Assembly (NCBI RefSeq): GCF_003391135.1
Contig: NZ_CP031455.1
Location: 3,627,001-3,691,000 of the forward strand
DNA length: 64,000 bases
Source of the DNA: Streptoverticillium olivoreticuli subsp. olivoreticuli
GTDB lineage: Bacteria > Actinomycetota > Actinomycetes > Streptomycetales > Streptomycetaceae
Direction of reading: 5' to 3'
Shown: positions 17,398 through 26,037 of the stretch, in pieces
Position numbering within the stretch: position 1 is the first letter of the stretch
How the letters are laid out: every line of letters begins with the position of its first letter
Notes under the pieces: generated by a model
What the model was told of the DNA's origin: nothing
The model's input: only the letters and a program-made list of their open reading frames with translations
Databases searched by the model: none
Program-made: the position numbers and the translations under genes

Positions 17398-18567
17398 TTA
17401 AGGGCGGGGCCTGCGCTGTTCGCCCGGTCGGGACCAGTGCGGGTCGAGTAGCCGCTGGAAGGCCTGTTGGGCGTCACGGGTGAAGTTGGACGGACTGTCG
17501 TAGCGCCAGGTCTTTCCGTCTTCGTCGACTTCTGAGTAGCGCGCGTTCCATGTGCGGCGGAGGTCCTGCCATGTGCAGTCGACGGGGCCAACGTTGTAGA
17601 CGAGCGCGCCGGGCGGGTGTGCCTTGCGGGGCCGCCCGCGGCGTTTGGTGCCCCGTACGCTGGGGTGGTGGAGCAGGTGCGGACCGACGTGCTCGGCGAG
17701 CCGGTATGACCGGAGCGACTGCGCGCGACGCGGGGGCTCCGGCTGAATCGCGGCGCGGATCTGGCCGTACAGTTCGGCGACCTGCTGGGGCGGGAGGGCC
17801 GGGTCGACGGTAAGGGTGACCCGGGTGCCGGCGGCTCCGCTCACGCCGTGGCGGATCTGCGCGGAGGCGGTGTAGGCGAGCACCATGGGTTGGGTACCGG
17901 CGAGCACGAACAGAGAAGCCCAGGCCGGGTGCCACCGGTAGCGTTCGGCGAGCTTCTGGGAGAGCTCAGCGAGTTCACCGAGCGCACCGAGCCGGGGGAC
18001 AGTCTGCCGGACAGGCTGCCCGTCCGACACGAAGTCCAGGTGGACTACTGGATCGCGGCCGCCGGGCTCTCCCTGCCGGATGAGCTCGACGATGTACTGG
18101 TCTGGGTCTCTGCCCTGCGCGTGGGCTTTCAGCCTCTCGGTCACCCACGCGGTCACCGCATCCTCGTCCAGCAGCGTGTACCCGGGGTGCGGGCCGCCCT
18201 TCACGTACGCCGTGAGTGCGGCTGGGTCGTCGGTGCGGATGAGGTGATGTTCGCGGAACCACTGCGCGTCCCGGCTGGCCCAGGCCGCATAGATCGTGGA
18301 GAGGGTGTCAATCCGCGCTCGGGTGAAGGCATCGCGCGGCGCACGCAGTTCGATGGCCTCGCCGTCGTCGCGGCGCACTGCGGTCTGCTGTCTCGCCTGG
18401 GCCTTCTTGTGAAGGTACTCGGCGGCTTCGCGCAGGGACGCCCTCCCGGAGATGATTTCGGCGTCCTCCACGTACTTGTCGTCGATGAGGTACCGCCACA
18501 CCTCCTCCGGGACGGGGCGGCGCATGTGGCGTGCCAGCGCCTTTCGAAGCCGGGCCTCATTATTCAC
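17398..18567 (-). CDS. Hypothetical 389-residue protein
   Basis: GTG start at 18567 after GGAGGT. The charged N-terminus (EARLRKALARHMRRPVPEEV) and helical first third are followed by a mixed middle with TYTASAQ-like beta segments and a basic tail (RGTKRRGRPRKAHPP, about 325-340) that resembles an AT-hook-like DNA-binding patch. No family recognised. Base composition is like the surroundings. Confidence 0.6.
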   Translation of the reverse strand: MNNEARLRKALARHMRRPVPEEVWRYLIDDKYVEDAEIISGRASLREAAEYLHKKAQARQQTAVRRDDGEAIELRAPRDAFTRARIDTLSTIYAAWASRDAQWFREHHLIRTDDPAALTAYVKGGPHPGYTLLDEDAVTAWVTERLKAHAQGRDPDQYIVELIRQGEPGGRDPVVHLDFVSDGQPVRQTVPRLGALGELAELSQKLAERYRWHPAWASLFVLAGTQPMVLAYTASAQIRHGVSGAAGTRVTLTVDPALPPQQVAELYGQIRAAIQPEPPRRAQSLRSYRLAEHVGPHLLHHPSVRGTKRRGRPRKAHPPGALVYNVGPVDCTWQDLRRTWNARYSEVDEDGKTWRYDSPSNFTRDAQQAFQRLLDPHWSRPGEQRRPRP

Positions 18568-18622
18568 TCAGCGACCTCCGTAGCAGAGAAAGCACCTTAC
18601 TCGCACAGGGCCCGCTGCGGGC

Positions 18623-18862
18623 GTGAAGCGAGGAGTGGTCGTGGTTCTTCTGATGGCACTGGGAGCCGCCGGGGCGGGCTGGTACGCAATCGTCCTGGTG
18701 CTTGTCGCGCTGGCCGCAGTCATCGTGGTGTGCTGCACCGTGGTGACACTTGTACTCGCCGTGACGCGACGAGACCGGCTGGACGCGATCCGGCAACTGG
18801 CCCCGGTGCTGCTGAGGATCGCCGACAAGATCACGTTCTGGTGTGGCCGGCGCCGGAAGTGA
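18623..18862 (+). CDS. Small two-helix membrane protein
   Basis: 79 residues from GTG 18623, 55 bases from the divergent gene on the other side. Two hydrophobic stretches (about 3-22 and 22-47: VVVLLMALGAAGAGWYAIVL, VALAAVIVVCCTVVTLVLAV) are followed by a basic amphipathic tail ending CGRRRK. Function unknown. Confidence 0.55.
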   Translation: MKRGVVVVLLMALGAAGAGWYAIVLVLVALAAVIVVCCTVVTLVLAVTRRDRLDAIRQLAPVLLRIADKITFWCGRRRK

Positions 18863-19003
18863 GGTCTCGGGCGGGCCGCGCGGTTCGCCGACGCGGCCTC
18901 TGGGCTTGGATACTGGCGCGGCGGAGTCCGCCACGGGCCCGCCTGCTTACCTTTTCGGCCGTATCCCGGCTGGTCCTCCCAGGGCTCATGGCCATGGGCA
19001 CCC

Positions 19004-19537
19004 CTACTCGGGAGTGCTGCCTTGAGATAGCAGTTCCTGCAGACGCCGGAGATCGCGCGTCAAATAGCGAACACGCCACAACAAGTTGGCGAAGAAGACC
19101 CCTTGGACCGCCTCCGTGAGCTCCTGGACGACGCGGACCCTGTCATCATCAGGACTGTCGGATAGCCAGGCACCACGCGCGGCGACCACGTATGCGTTGA
19201 GGAGCTGGTGCAATCCGAGACGGTTGGGATAGCCGAGCACAAACGTCTCCGCGTTGTCGATCAAGTGCATGGTGGCATCGTCGATCTGCTTGCACCATCG
19301 TTCCCGCTCCGCTTCCAGGCGCCCCCGGACCGGCTCGCTGACCTCGTCCAGAACTGTCATGTTTCGCAGGCGCCCCGACGCCGCGAGGATGGTCAGGATC
19401 CTGTCGGAGAACTCATGCCGAGCAGCATGCGCAGCCTTGATCCGTGTGTTTCGGGCTTCCAGGCGCGGCGCCACCGTCAGCTGCAGAACCAAGAACGCCG
19501 CGACAGTGGTGCCTACCGTCGTAACCCAGCCTGCCAC
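19004..19537 (-). CDS. Membrane-anchored helical protein of unknown function
   Basis: 177 residues. One N-terminal membrane segment (about 4-22: WVTTVGTTVAAFLVLQLTV) is followed by a cytoplasmic helical domain rich in Arg and Glu (RGRLEAERERWCKQIDDATM; RVRYLTRDLRRLQELLSQ). It is similar in plan, not clearly in sequence, to the gene at 6875-7435. Its start is about 100 bases from the left end of the IS21-type element. Confidence 0.6.
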   Translation of the reverse strand: MAGWVTTVGTTVAAFLVLQLTVAPRLEARNTRIKAAHAARHEFSDRILTILAASGRLRNMTVLDEVSEPVRGRLEAERERWCKQIDDATMHLIDNAETFVLGYPNRLGLHQLLNAYVVAARGAWLSDSPDDDRVRVVQELTEAVQGVFFANLLWRVRYLTRDLRRLQELLSQGSTPE

Positions 19538-19642
19538 TCGTCAACCATCCAAAATGTGCCGTCGCTTGGGCGGACGCGTGCGGCCATCAGCCAATCCGCG
19601 CCGACACCGTAGTGCAATGCCACCTGGCAAGGGCGTGTGGGC

Positions 19643-19683
19643 GCTCACGCGATTGACCCGGGGGCGGCTCACGTAATTGACCC
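19643..19683. repeat. Left-end multiple repeats of the IS21-type element
   Basis: GCTCACGCGATTGACCC (19643-19659) and GCTCACGTAATTGACCC (19667-19683) are tandem transposase-binding repeats typical of IS21 ends. Confidence 0.8.
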
Positions 19684-19706
19684 GGCCCCGGGTGTGGTGA
19701 TCGGGT

Positions 19707-20459
19707 CTACTTCGGGTTCTTGGGGCGCTTGTTCGGCCTGTAGGAGGGGCCGTTCATGAAGACCTGATGGCTGGTGTTGATCAGTCTGTCCAGGAGTGAC
19801 TCGGCGACGACCGGGTTCGGGAACAGCGGATACCAGTCTTGTGGTGCGCGGTTGGCGGTGATCGCGATCGAGCGGCCTTCGGCGACTCGCTGGGAGATCA
19901 GCTCGTAGAGGTCGTCGGCCTGGGTCGCGGTGAACTCGCGCATCGCGAAGTCGTCGAGGATCAGCAGGTCGGGCTTGATGTGCGCGGCGAGGCGTTTGTC
20001 GAAGGTGTGGTCGGCGTGGCCGCCGCCCAGGTCGGCCAGGATGCGGCTGGTCTTGTGGAAGCGGACCTCGGCTCCTGCGCGGATCGCGAGGTGTCCCATG
20101 GCCTGGGCGACGTGTGTCTTCCCGACGCCGACGGCTCCGTAGACAATGATCGACTCTCCGGCTTGCAGCCAGCGCAGTGCCGCGAGGTCGCGGATCTGTG
20201 CGGCCGGGAGTTTGGGGCTGGCGGAGAAGTCGAAGCCCTCAAGAGTGGTCTCGGCCTCGAAGCGGGCTCGGCGCAGGCGGCGGACCATGGCGACTTGTTC
20301 CCGGCGGGTGATCTCGTCGTCGCAGAGGATCTGCAGGAACTCCAGGTAGCCCAGGTTGCCGCCTTGGGCCTGGGCGAGGCGGGCATCGAGGGTTTCCAGC
20401 ATCCCGGACAGTTTCAGGGCCCGGAGGCTGTCGGCCAGTGCGGGCCGCAGGATCGTCAT
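19707..20459 (-). CDS. istB: IS21 helper ATPase IstB
   Basis: 250 residues. Walker A in VYGAVGVGKTHVAQAMGH (about 103-120), Walker B in PDLLILDDFAMREF (about 160-173), and a C-terminal SLLDRLINTSHQVFMNGPSY segment are the standard IstB/DnaC-like AAA+ features. It regulates target choice and activates the IstA transposase. The start overlaps the preceding 81-residue gene by 4 bases. The protein looks intact. Confidence 0.92.
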   Translation of the reverse strand: MTILRPALADSLRALKLSGMLETLDARLAQAQGGNLGYLEFLQILCDDEITRREQVAMVRRLRRARFEAETTLEGFDFSASPKLPAAQIRDLAALRWLQAGESIIVYGAVGVGKTHVAQAMGHLAIRAGAEVRFHKTSRILADLGGGHADHTFDKRLAAHIKPDLLILDDFAMREFTATQADDLYELISQRVAEGRSIAITANRAPQDWYPLFPNPVVAESLLDRLINTSHQVFMNGPSYRPNKRPKNPK

Positions 20460-20701
20460 CGTGTGGTCTCAGCCTTCTGGGGGTGTCCGGCGGGGTGGGT
20501 GAGCAGGTAGTGGAGGGTGTCGGCGTGCAGGCCGGCGGTGGCGAACAGCGCGTCGACGGCGCCGTCGAAACCGAAGTGCGCGTCCAGGGCGTCCGCGACG
20601 GACACGTCGTCGATGTCCAGGACGGTCTCGAGGGTCCGCAGCAGTTGGGCCAGCGCGATCGCGTCCTTGCGAGGCAGCACGACCGTGTCGGTGCCGGTCA
20701 C
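20456..20701 (-). CDS. 81-residue protein between istA and istB
   Basis: GTG 20701 overlaps the original istA stop (GTGA) and the gene's own stop overlaps the istB start (ATGA), so the three genes are translationally coupled. The product (VVLPRKDAIALAQLLRTLET, then DVSVADALDAHFGFDGAVDA) is helical and acidic. Canonical IS21 elements have only istA and istB. I do not recognise the protein; an accessory or regulatory role in transposition is inference from position. Confidence 0.7.
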   Translation of the reverse strand: MTGTDTVVLPRKDAIALAQLLRTLETVLDIDDVSVADALDAHFGFDGAVDALFATAGLHADTLHYLLTHPAGHPQKAETTR

Positions 20702-22353
20702 GAGGCGGCGCCCGGCTCGCCGTCGGCAGCATCGGTATGACGAGCGGCGGGTGTCGCGCTCGTCGTGCCGGTCGTCGCCGCGGCGTTCGCGGGGAACGGG
20801 ATGACGTCGGCGAACAGTTGCTCGGGGCCGTGCAAGAACGCCGGGGCGCCGGCGTCGCCGGTGGGCCGGTCGTGCCCGGTGTCCTCCAGCCCCGCGGCCA
20901 GGATGTTGCGGATGGTGCGATACGACGGGTCGCCGGCTGCGGCGGCCTTGCGACAGGCCGCTTCCAGCCGGGCGTCGGTGTGCTTGCCGGCCAGATTCAA
21001 GATCGCCTGGGCCTAACGCAGCCGGTGCAGGGCCGGGCCGTCCAGCAGTTCGGCGATGACCGCGGTGGTCGCGGGCCCGGTCTGCTCGGCTTGCCGGCGG
21101 CACCAGGCCGGGGTCTTGGCGTGGAAGGCGATCTTCTCCGGCGGGTAGTCCGCGATGTCCGTGGCCCGGCCCTTGTCCTGGCGGACGTGGGTCTTCACCA
21201 GCTCACCGTGGTGGAAGATCTGGACCATCGTCGCCGTGGCGCGGATGTCGACGTGACTCCCGATCAGCTTCCACGGAACGCTGTAGAGCACCTTGCCGCA
21301 CTTCACGTGCACGTCCGGGGCGACCTTGGCCCGTGACCACTCCGCCAGGATGAACGGTGCGGCCGGCAGCGGGGTCAGCGTCCCGGCCTCGGCCTGGTCG
21401 AACACCTCGGCCGGAGTACGGCCGTCCAGACCGCGGTGCTTGCGCCGGCCCGCGACCTCGCGGCACCAGTGCAACGCCGACGCCTGCATCTCGACCAAAG
21501 ACGTGAACTCCCGGCCTTTCCACCACGAATCACGTATGTAAGGCATTTGGCGCTCCACCCGGGGCTTGTCCTTGGGTTTCAAGGCGCGCGCCGGATCCAC
21601 CAACGCGCCGTAGTGCACCGCGAGTTCGGCATAGGACCGGTTCAGCTTCGGGTCGTAGAGGTCGGGCTTGTCCACCCCGGTCTTCAGGTTGTCCGGCACC
21701 AGACGCGCCGGAGCGCCGCCGAAGAACGCGAACGCCTCGACGTGACTGGCCGTCCAGGACGCCTGGTCCATGCTGACCACGGGGCGGACGAACATGTGCC
21801 GGGAGTGCGACAGCACCATCACGAACGCCCAGATCCGCTGCGAGCGTCCGGTGCGCGGATCGGTCCAGGAACCCAGCAGCCCGTAGTCGATCTGCGCCTC
21901 CAGCCCCGGCTCCGGATCTGCCCGAAGCACCGTGACCTTCGCCCGCACCGCGTCCTCGGCCAGGTTCGCCGCGATGTACCGCTTGAGGGAGGCCACCGAT
22001 CCGGGCACCCCGCGCTCATCGCGCAGCCGCTGATGGATCGTCGCCTTGGTCACCCCGGCCCGCAACTGCTCGGCGATGTACTCGCGGTGCTTGTCGAACT
22101 CCGGCCAGGTCACCTGCCGCAACCGGGTATCCGTCAGATGCGGGAACCACTCCTTGACCAACGCGGCCCACTCCGCCTCGGACACCGGCGGCCCGCCGGG
22201 CACGAACCCGGCCGCGATCGCCGGCTCCACGTACCGGCGGATCGTCCCGCGGGCCACACCCAGCGAACCCGCGACATCGTGCTGAGACCGCCCGGCATAC
22301 CAGTGCACCAGGATCTCGGTTATATCGATCACGTAGAACGTCCTCCTCGCCAT
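20698..22353 (-). pseudogene. istA: IS21 transposase IstA with in-frame amber codon
   Basis: An N-terminal HTH (SQHDVAGSLGVARGTIRRYV) and an rve core with Asp in EAQIDYGLLGSWTD, Asp in LVPDNLKTGV and Glu in KPRVERQMPYIRD give a full DDE set. At 21013-21015 the frame meets TAG within LHRLR-stop-AQAILNLAGKH and then continues open to 20698 with the usual IstA tail (EAACRKAAAAGDPSYRTIRN). Read through, the product would be 551 residues. The truncated 446-residue form lacks the last 104. A CAG-to-TAG change is the simplest cause. Confidence 0.85.
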
Positions 22354-22494
22354 CCGCCATCTCCCGGCTGCCAGGGCCGCCGGGAAAGGATCTTGAACGA
22401 GAGAGAGGAACGATCTTCACAACTGCACCCGAACGCTCGCCATAACCTCGACGAACATCACGAGCGCGCTACTGGGTCACGACGAGCAGCAAGC

Positions 22495-22543
22495 GGGTCA
22501 ATTACGTGAGCGGATCACACCCTGACGGGGCGATTACGTGAGC
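22495..22543. repeat. Right-end multiple repeats of the IS21-type element
   Basis: GGGTCAATTACGTGAGC (22495-22511) and GGGGCGATTACGTGAGC (22527-22543) are inverted copies of the left-end 17-bp repeats. Confidence 0.8.
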
Positions 22544-22636
22544 GCCGACAGGCGGCCGACCACGGTGCTGAACATATGTTCCAGGCGGTGAACCCGCACA
22601 GGTACCTCGCGATATGCCCGACCAGCGCGCCAGTTC

Positions 22637-23042
22637 TTGCCGAAGAGCACCTCAGAATCTACGAACTCGCGCGCTTCCGCCAAGACCGACGGGAAGGCCG
22701 CTCTACTGTTCGGCGCGGACACGGCCTTGGCCGCGCTGGCCCGCAGCGCCTTATCCGACGGCCCGACCGCCGCGAGGGTCACAGCGGGCGTGGCCGCCGG
22801 GTTCCTCACGGCGTCGATCGTGTTCATCGTGCTCGCCGTCCTGCCCCGGCTCAACGACGACGGCACGTCATTCCTGCACTGGGCCTCGGGAGGCCGTGCG
22901 CGAGGATGTCCGTTCGGATCAGGTCGGGGTCTTATCGCGTTTGGCCAAGGTCAAGTTCCGGCGCCTTCAGGCGGCCTGCGTCGCCACGGGCGTCGCCGGG
23001 GTGTGCATGCTCGTGGCGAATGTGCTCGCGTCCGTCGGCTGA
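22637..23042 (+). pseudogene. Frameshifted DUF5706 (Pycsar effector-like) membrane protein
   Basis: One frame gives KTDGKAALLFGADTALAALA followed by a hydrophobic segment (AGFLTASIVFIVLAVLPRL) and SFLHWA. The next frame continues EDVRSDQVGVLSRLAKVKFR with a second hydrophobic segment (GVAGVCMLVANVLASVG) and a stop at 23042. Joined, this is the pattern of the two-helix DUF5706 membrane proteins, which include effectors of Pycsar antiphage systems. The shift (one extra base or two lost) is near 22885. The start is uncertain: TTG 22637 is the first possibility and an IS21 end lies 87 bases upstream. No cyclase gene is nearby. Confidence 0.6.
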
Positions 23043-23130
23043 CCGGGGCTCGGACGGTCAACACGGCTGTGTGGCCGAAGCGTTGACCGGTACGGTCGGC
23101 GTGTTGTTCATCCCGTTGAAAGGATCGACT

Positions 23131-23469
23131 GTGCGCTACTACTTCGAGATCGACGAAACGGATCGCCCGGAGGCCCCGGAGTGGCAGTGCTGCGAGACGG
23201 CCGAGGAGGCAGAAGACGGTGACGACCTCTCCGTCACGGCGTACGGCCGCTCCGTGCTGAGGAACTGGATCGCTGACCATGACGACTCGGGGAGCGCCGA
23301 TGTGGTCGACGGGTACGGGAACCCCAAGCTGCGGATTCGGGTGTACGTCGTGGACGACCGCTCCCCGGACCACCCCGAAGCCGGGCACCCTGCCGCCGTC
23401 GTCGGTTCCGATGACCTCGACGGCCCGACCTCTCAGATCGACGCCGTCGAGAAGGCCCGGGCCCTCTAG
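23131..23469 (+). CDS. Hypothetical acidic protein
   Basis: 112 residues from GTG 23131 with GAAAGGA upstream. It is strongly acidic (about 25 percent Asp/Glu) and begins RYYFEIDETDRPEAPEW; a single compact alpha/beta domain is likely. No family recognised. It converges with the - strand block A, whose last gene ends 12 bases away. Confidence 0.55.
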   Translation: MRYYFEIDETDRPEAPEWQCCETAEEAEDGDDLSVTAYGRSVLRNWIADHDDSGSADVVDGYGNPKLRIRVYVVDDRSPDHPEAGHPAAVVGSDDLDGPTSQIDAVEKARAL

Positions 23470-23480
23470 CTGTACGCCTC

Positions 23481-23792
23481 TCAGCGGTGCGCGAGCGCGT
23501 GCGTAAACGCGTCGTGCCGACGCGGCGCGTGGGGCCACAGCAGCCCCGGGCGCACGGCGGTCGCCTCCAGCTCGCGAAGCCGCTGCTCCGCTCCGGTCGG
23601 CAGGGGAAGGAGTCGGCGCTCCCGGGCCGTCGTCTCCCGGCGGCTCGCCCCCTCGCTCCCGGTCTCCCCCTCCTCGACGTCACCCCAAGTGGAGTCCGCG
23701 AGCGGCCGGATGGGCAGGCCGAGGAGCCCCAGCTTGCTCGACTCGGTCAGCGCAACGATCGTGTTCCGGGCGTTCGGTCCCTCGGTGCTCAT
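23481..23792 (-). CDS. Hypothetical protein, last gene of block A
   Basis: 103 residues from ATG 23792 (GGGGG upstream); ATG 23807 is an alternative. The product starts STEGPNARNTIVALTESSKL and has a basic, low-complexity second half. It follows the 2H phosphoesterase gene by 33 bases on the same strand. No family recognised. Confidence 0.5.
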   Translation of the reverse strand: MSTEGPNARNTIVALTESSKLGLLGLPIRPLADSTWGDVEEGETGSEGASRRETTARERRLLPLPTGAEQRLRELEATAVRPGLLWPHAPRRHDAFTHALAHR

Positions 23793-23825
23793 GGCCCCCC
23801 AATTCATCGAAGGTTCGGTCGGCTC

Positions 23826-24953
23826 TCAGGGCTCGAAGCGTACGCGCTCACTGTTGGCCGACGACAGCAGCGAGCGGAGGCCCGTTTCGCCAGCGTGCCC
23901 GACGCGGTATGTGCTGGCGTCGGGGTTGTCCGGGTCGGGCTCCGGGTGGTCGTAGGAGAGCGCGCGCCAGCGCACCATGACCGGGTCGTCGGCGTCGTCC
24001 ATCCGGTGCCCCAGGGTCTCCAGCCGCTGGGTCCACCGCTCGCCGAGCCGTGGCGTGCCGTGCAGGTAGTGACCTGCCAGTTCGTCGACGTCCTGTCGGG
24101 TGACGGCAGAGACGGCTGTGCCGCGTTCGCGCGCGAGCAGGTAGAAGGCGACGGCGAGGGCCCCGGCACCGTCCACGTACTGCGCGCCCGAGTAGTACGT
24201 GCTCCGTAGGCTGATCTCTTCGTGCCCGAGGGCGGGCGTGACGATGGCGCAGGCGCGTGCCCACGCGTCGCGCCACGGCTCGTTGCCCTCCCGGGCCGCT
24301 TGGCGGCGCAGTTCGTCCAGGCGCTCGCCGACCTGGAGCATCGGCGCTGCGCACACGGGCAGGGATGCCAGGTGGTCCCAGGTGTAGTAGCCGCGCCCCA
24401 CGTCCTGGTGCAGGTACACCGCGTCGACGCGCTCGACGGTGGCCTCGACCCTGTCGGGCCGTATCGCGCGGACGGCCCGGTTGAACTCGGCGTCGTGAAC
24501 CTCGGGCGACTTGTAGTAGGCGGCCGTGCTGTGAGGCCAGAAGCTCGTGGTCGACTCCCGCAGCCGGATGCCGTCGACCTTCGACAGGGCGGTGCGCACC
24601 ACAGCGTTGAGGCGGGCGAGCTGCTCCTCCGGGTACATCGCGACCGTGACCGCGCCCGGTCCCGGCCACACTGGGCCCATCTGGAAGGTCATCGGCCCGG
24701 CGTTCTCCGCAAGTTCGTAGCGGACGGCTTCCACCGCCTGCTCGGCCTGCTCCCGGGTCAGGGTGTGGTGGATGCCCTGCACGGTCGAGTGCAGCCACTC
24801 GGCCGGCACGGCACCGAGCTGGTCGCCGTAGGAGGCGAACAGGTCACGGTAGGCGTCGATGTACGCCTGGTAGCCCGGATCGTCGAAGGTGATCAGGAAG
24901 TGCAGGTACGGGCCATCCGGCCAAGTCCTCTGCGGGGAAAAGAAGCTCTCCAT
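23826..24953 (-). CDS. 2H phosphoesterase (2'-5' RNA ligase-like) with extra C-terminal domain
   Basis: 375 residues from ATG 24953, preceded by GGAGGGGG. The N-terminal half carries the two signature H-x-S/T motifs of 2H phosphoesterases: WLHSTVQGI (His about 55) and FWPHSTAAYY (about 140). These enzymes open or hydrolyse 2',3'-cyclic phosphates or process modified nucleotides. The C-terminal half (about 200-375) is helical and unrecognised. Within block A it lies between the APH-like kinase and a small gene, suggesting phosphate chemistry on a shared substrate. Actual substrate unknown. Confidence 0.75.
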   Translation of the reverse strand: MESFFSPQRTWPDGPYLHFLITFDDPGYQAYIDAYRDLFASYGDQLGAVPAEWLHSTVQGIHHTLTREQAEQAVEAVRYELAENAGPMTFQMGPVWPGPGAVTVAMYPEEQLARLNAVVRTALSKVDGIRLRESTTSFWPHSTAAYYKSPEVHDAEFNRAVRAIRPDRVEATVERVDAVYLHQDVGRGYYTWDHLASLPVCAAPMLQVGERLDELRRQAAREGNEPWRDAWARACAIVTPALGHEEISLRSTYYSGAQYVDGAGALAVAFYLLARERGTAVSAVTRQDVDELAGHYLHGTPRLGERWTQRLETLGHRMDDADDPVMVRWRALSYDHPEPDPDNPDASTYRVGHAGETGLRSLLSSANSERVRFEP

Positions 24954-25114
24954 GCCGCAACCCCCTCCGTCTTGCGCGCGACGCCCGCCTGGAGCGGGTG
25001 ACTGCACGTTACCTGACCGATCAGAGGCCCCACAGGTGATCAAGCCATTGGCCTACCGCCCTCGCCGAGTCGGCAGGCTCTCAGCGGCGCCGTGCGCCTT
25101 GTACAGTCACGGCG

Positions 25115-25966
25115 TCAGCAGGCATTGAACTCGGCGACCAACCGAGCGGCTTCCCGCCGCGCGGGCTCCAGCCGTGGGTCCTGCGGGTGAGCGTGCGGCC
25201 CGACGACCTTCGCGCAGAAGAACAGCGCCATCAGCCGTCCCGTTCGGCTCTCCAGGTCGCGGCGGCGTTCCTTCCACACGCGCTCGGCCAAGGCCGGGAC
25301 GGCGAGGGAGTTCCCCCACAGCGTCGCCGCGTCGAGCCCGCGGGGCGCCGTGCCCCAGTCTTCCCAGTCGATCAGGCAGAACTCCGGCCCCGTCACGTTC
25401 GCCCACGTCAGATCCGCGTGCGCCGTCGCCCACTCGTCCACGCTCGTGTCCGAAAGCTCGGGGAAGGTCTCCCGGAGGGTGGTGGTGACCAGGTGCTGGG
25501 TCGCGGTCTCCGTGTCCGGAGTGGCGATGCGCGGTGTCCGCTGGCCGGCGAGGGCGTCCAGGGAGGCGTTCAGAGCCGCCCACCACCCGTCCGGCAGCCC
25601 GGGGTCGACCACGAGCGCGGCCTTCCCGACAGGGGCAGCCGTGGCCAATTCGAACTCGTCGGCCCGCCACATCACTGGCTCGTCCTGCTCGCGCCAGGCG
25701 AAGCCTGCGAACCAGCGCGGCATAGCCACGCCGTGCAGGATTGCGGCGGCCTCCGGGCCGTTCCCCCCTTGGGCGCCGATCCGGTCGAACCCGCGCCGCT
25801 CGATCCGCACCCACGTGTCACGGTCCGTCCGGGCCCCGACAGACCGGCGTTTACGCACGATCGTCCGCCGGTCGAGGCGCACCTGCAACGACCGCTCAAC
25901 CCGGTCCAGGACCTCGTCCACCGGCTCATTACGGAGATCGACGGCGCGCGGCACGGACAGCGTCAT
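25115..25966 (-). CDS. Aminoglycoside-phosphotransferase-like kinase
   Basis: 283 residues. The protein-kinase-like fold is seen from the catalytic loop HADLTWANV (Asp about 190, Asn about 195) and the Mg2+-binding LIDWEDWG (about 203-210). The N-terminal lobe is shorter and more divergent than in resistance enzymes, with a basic patch RRTIVRKRR (about 33-41). The family phosphorylates small-molecule hydroxyls; members in biosynthetic islands may act on pathway intermediates or confer self-protection. It lies 72 bases after the PIMT-like gene on the same strand. Confidence 0.75.
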   Translation of the reverse strand: MTLSVPRAVDLRNEPVDEVLDRVERSLQVRLDRRTIVRKRRSVGARTDRDTWVRIERRGFDRIGAQGGNGPEAAAILHGVAMPRWFAGFAWREQDEPVMWRADEFELATAAPVGKAALVVDPGLPDGWWAALNASLDALAGQRTPRIATPDTETATQHLVTTTLRETFPELSDTSVDEWATAHADLTWANVTGPEFCLIDWEDWGTAPRGLDAATLWGNSLAVPALAERVWKERRRDLESRTGRLMALFFCAKVVGPHAHPQDPRLEPARREAARLVAEFNAC

Positions 25967-26037
25967 GAGCCGGACCGTAGCAACGACGCGCCCCTCTTCA
26001 CGGCGAATTCAGCGGTCGTCACCTTCGGCAAGGACTT

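Larger units (their letters stand above)
19636..22550 (-). mobile_element. IS21-family element with three genes, about 2.9 kb
   Basis: The ends share TGT(G/C)GGCGCTCACG. Each end carries two copies of a 17-bp sequence related to GCTCACGTAATTGACCC. The gene order istA, an 81-residue gene, istB is read on the - strand with ATGA/GTGA overlaps. GGCG directly flanks both ends (19632-19635 and 22551-22554), which may be a 4-bp target duplication but is weak evidence in GC-rich DNA. The istA gene is broken by an amber codon, so the copy is probably no longer autonomous. Confidence 0.85.

Noticed and set aside
19632..22554. GGCG as a firm 4-bp target duplication of the IS21 element
   Set aside because: The match is real but a GC-rich tetramer is weak evidence; the element is defined by its terminal repeats instead.
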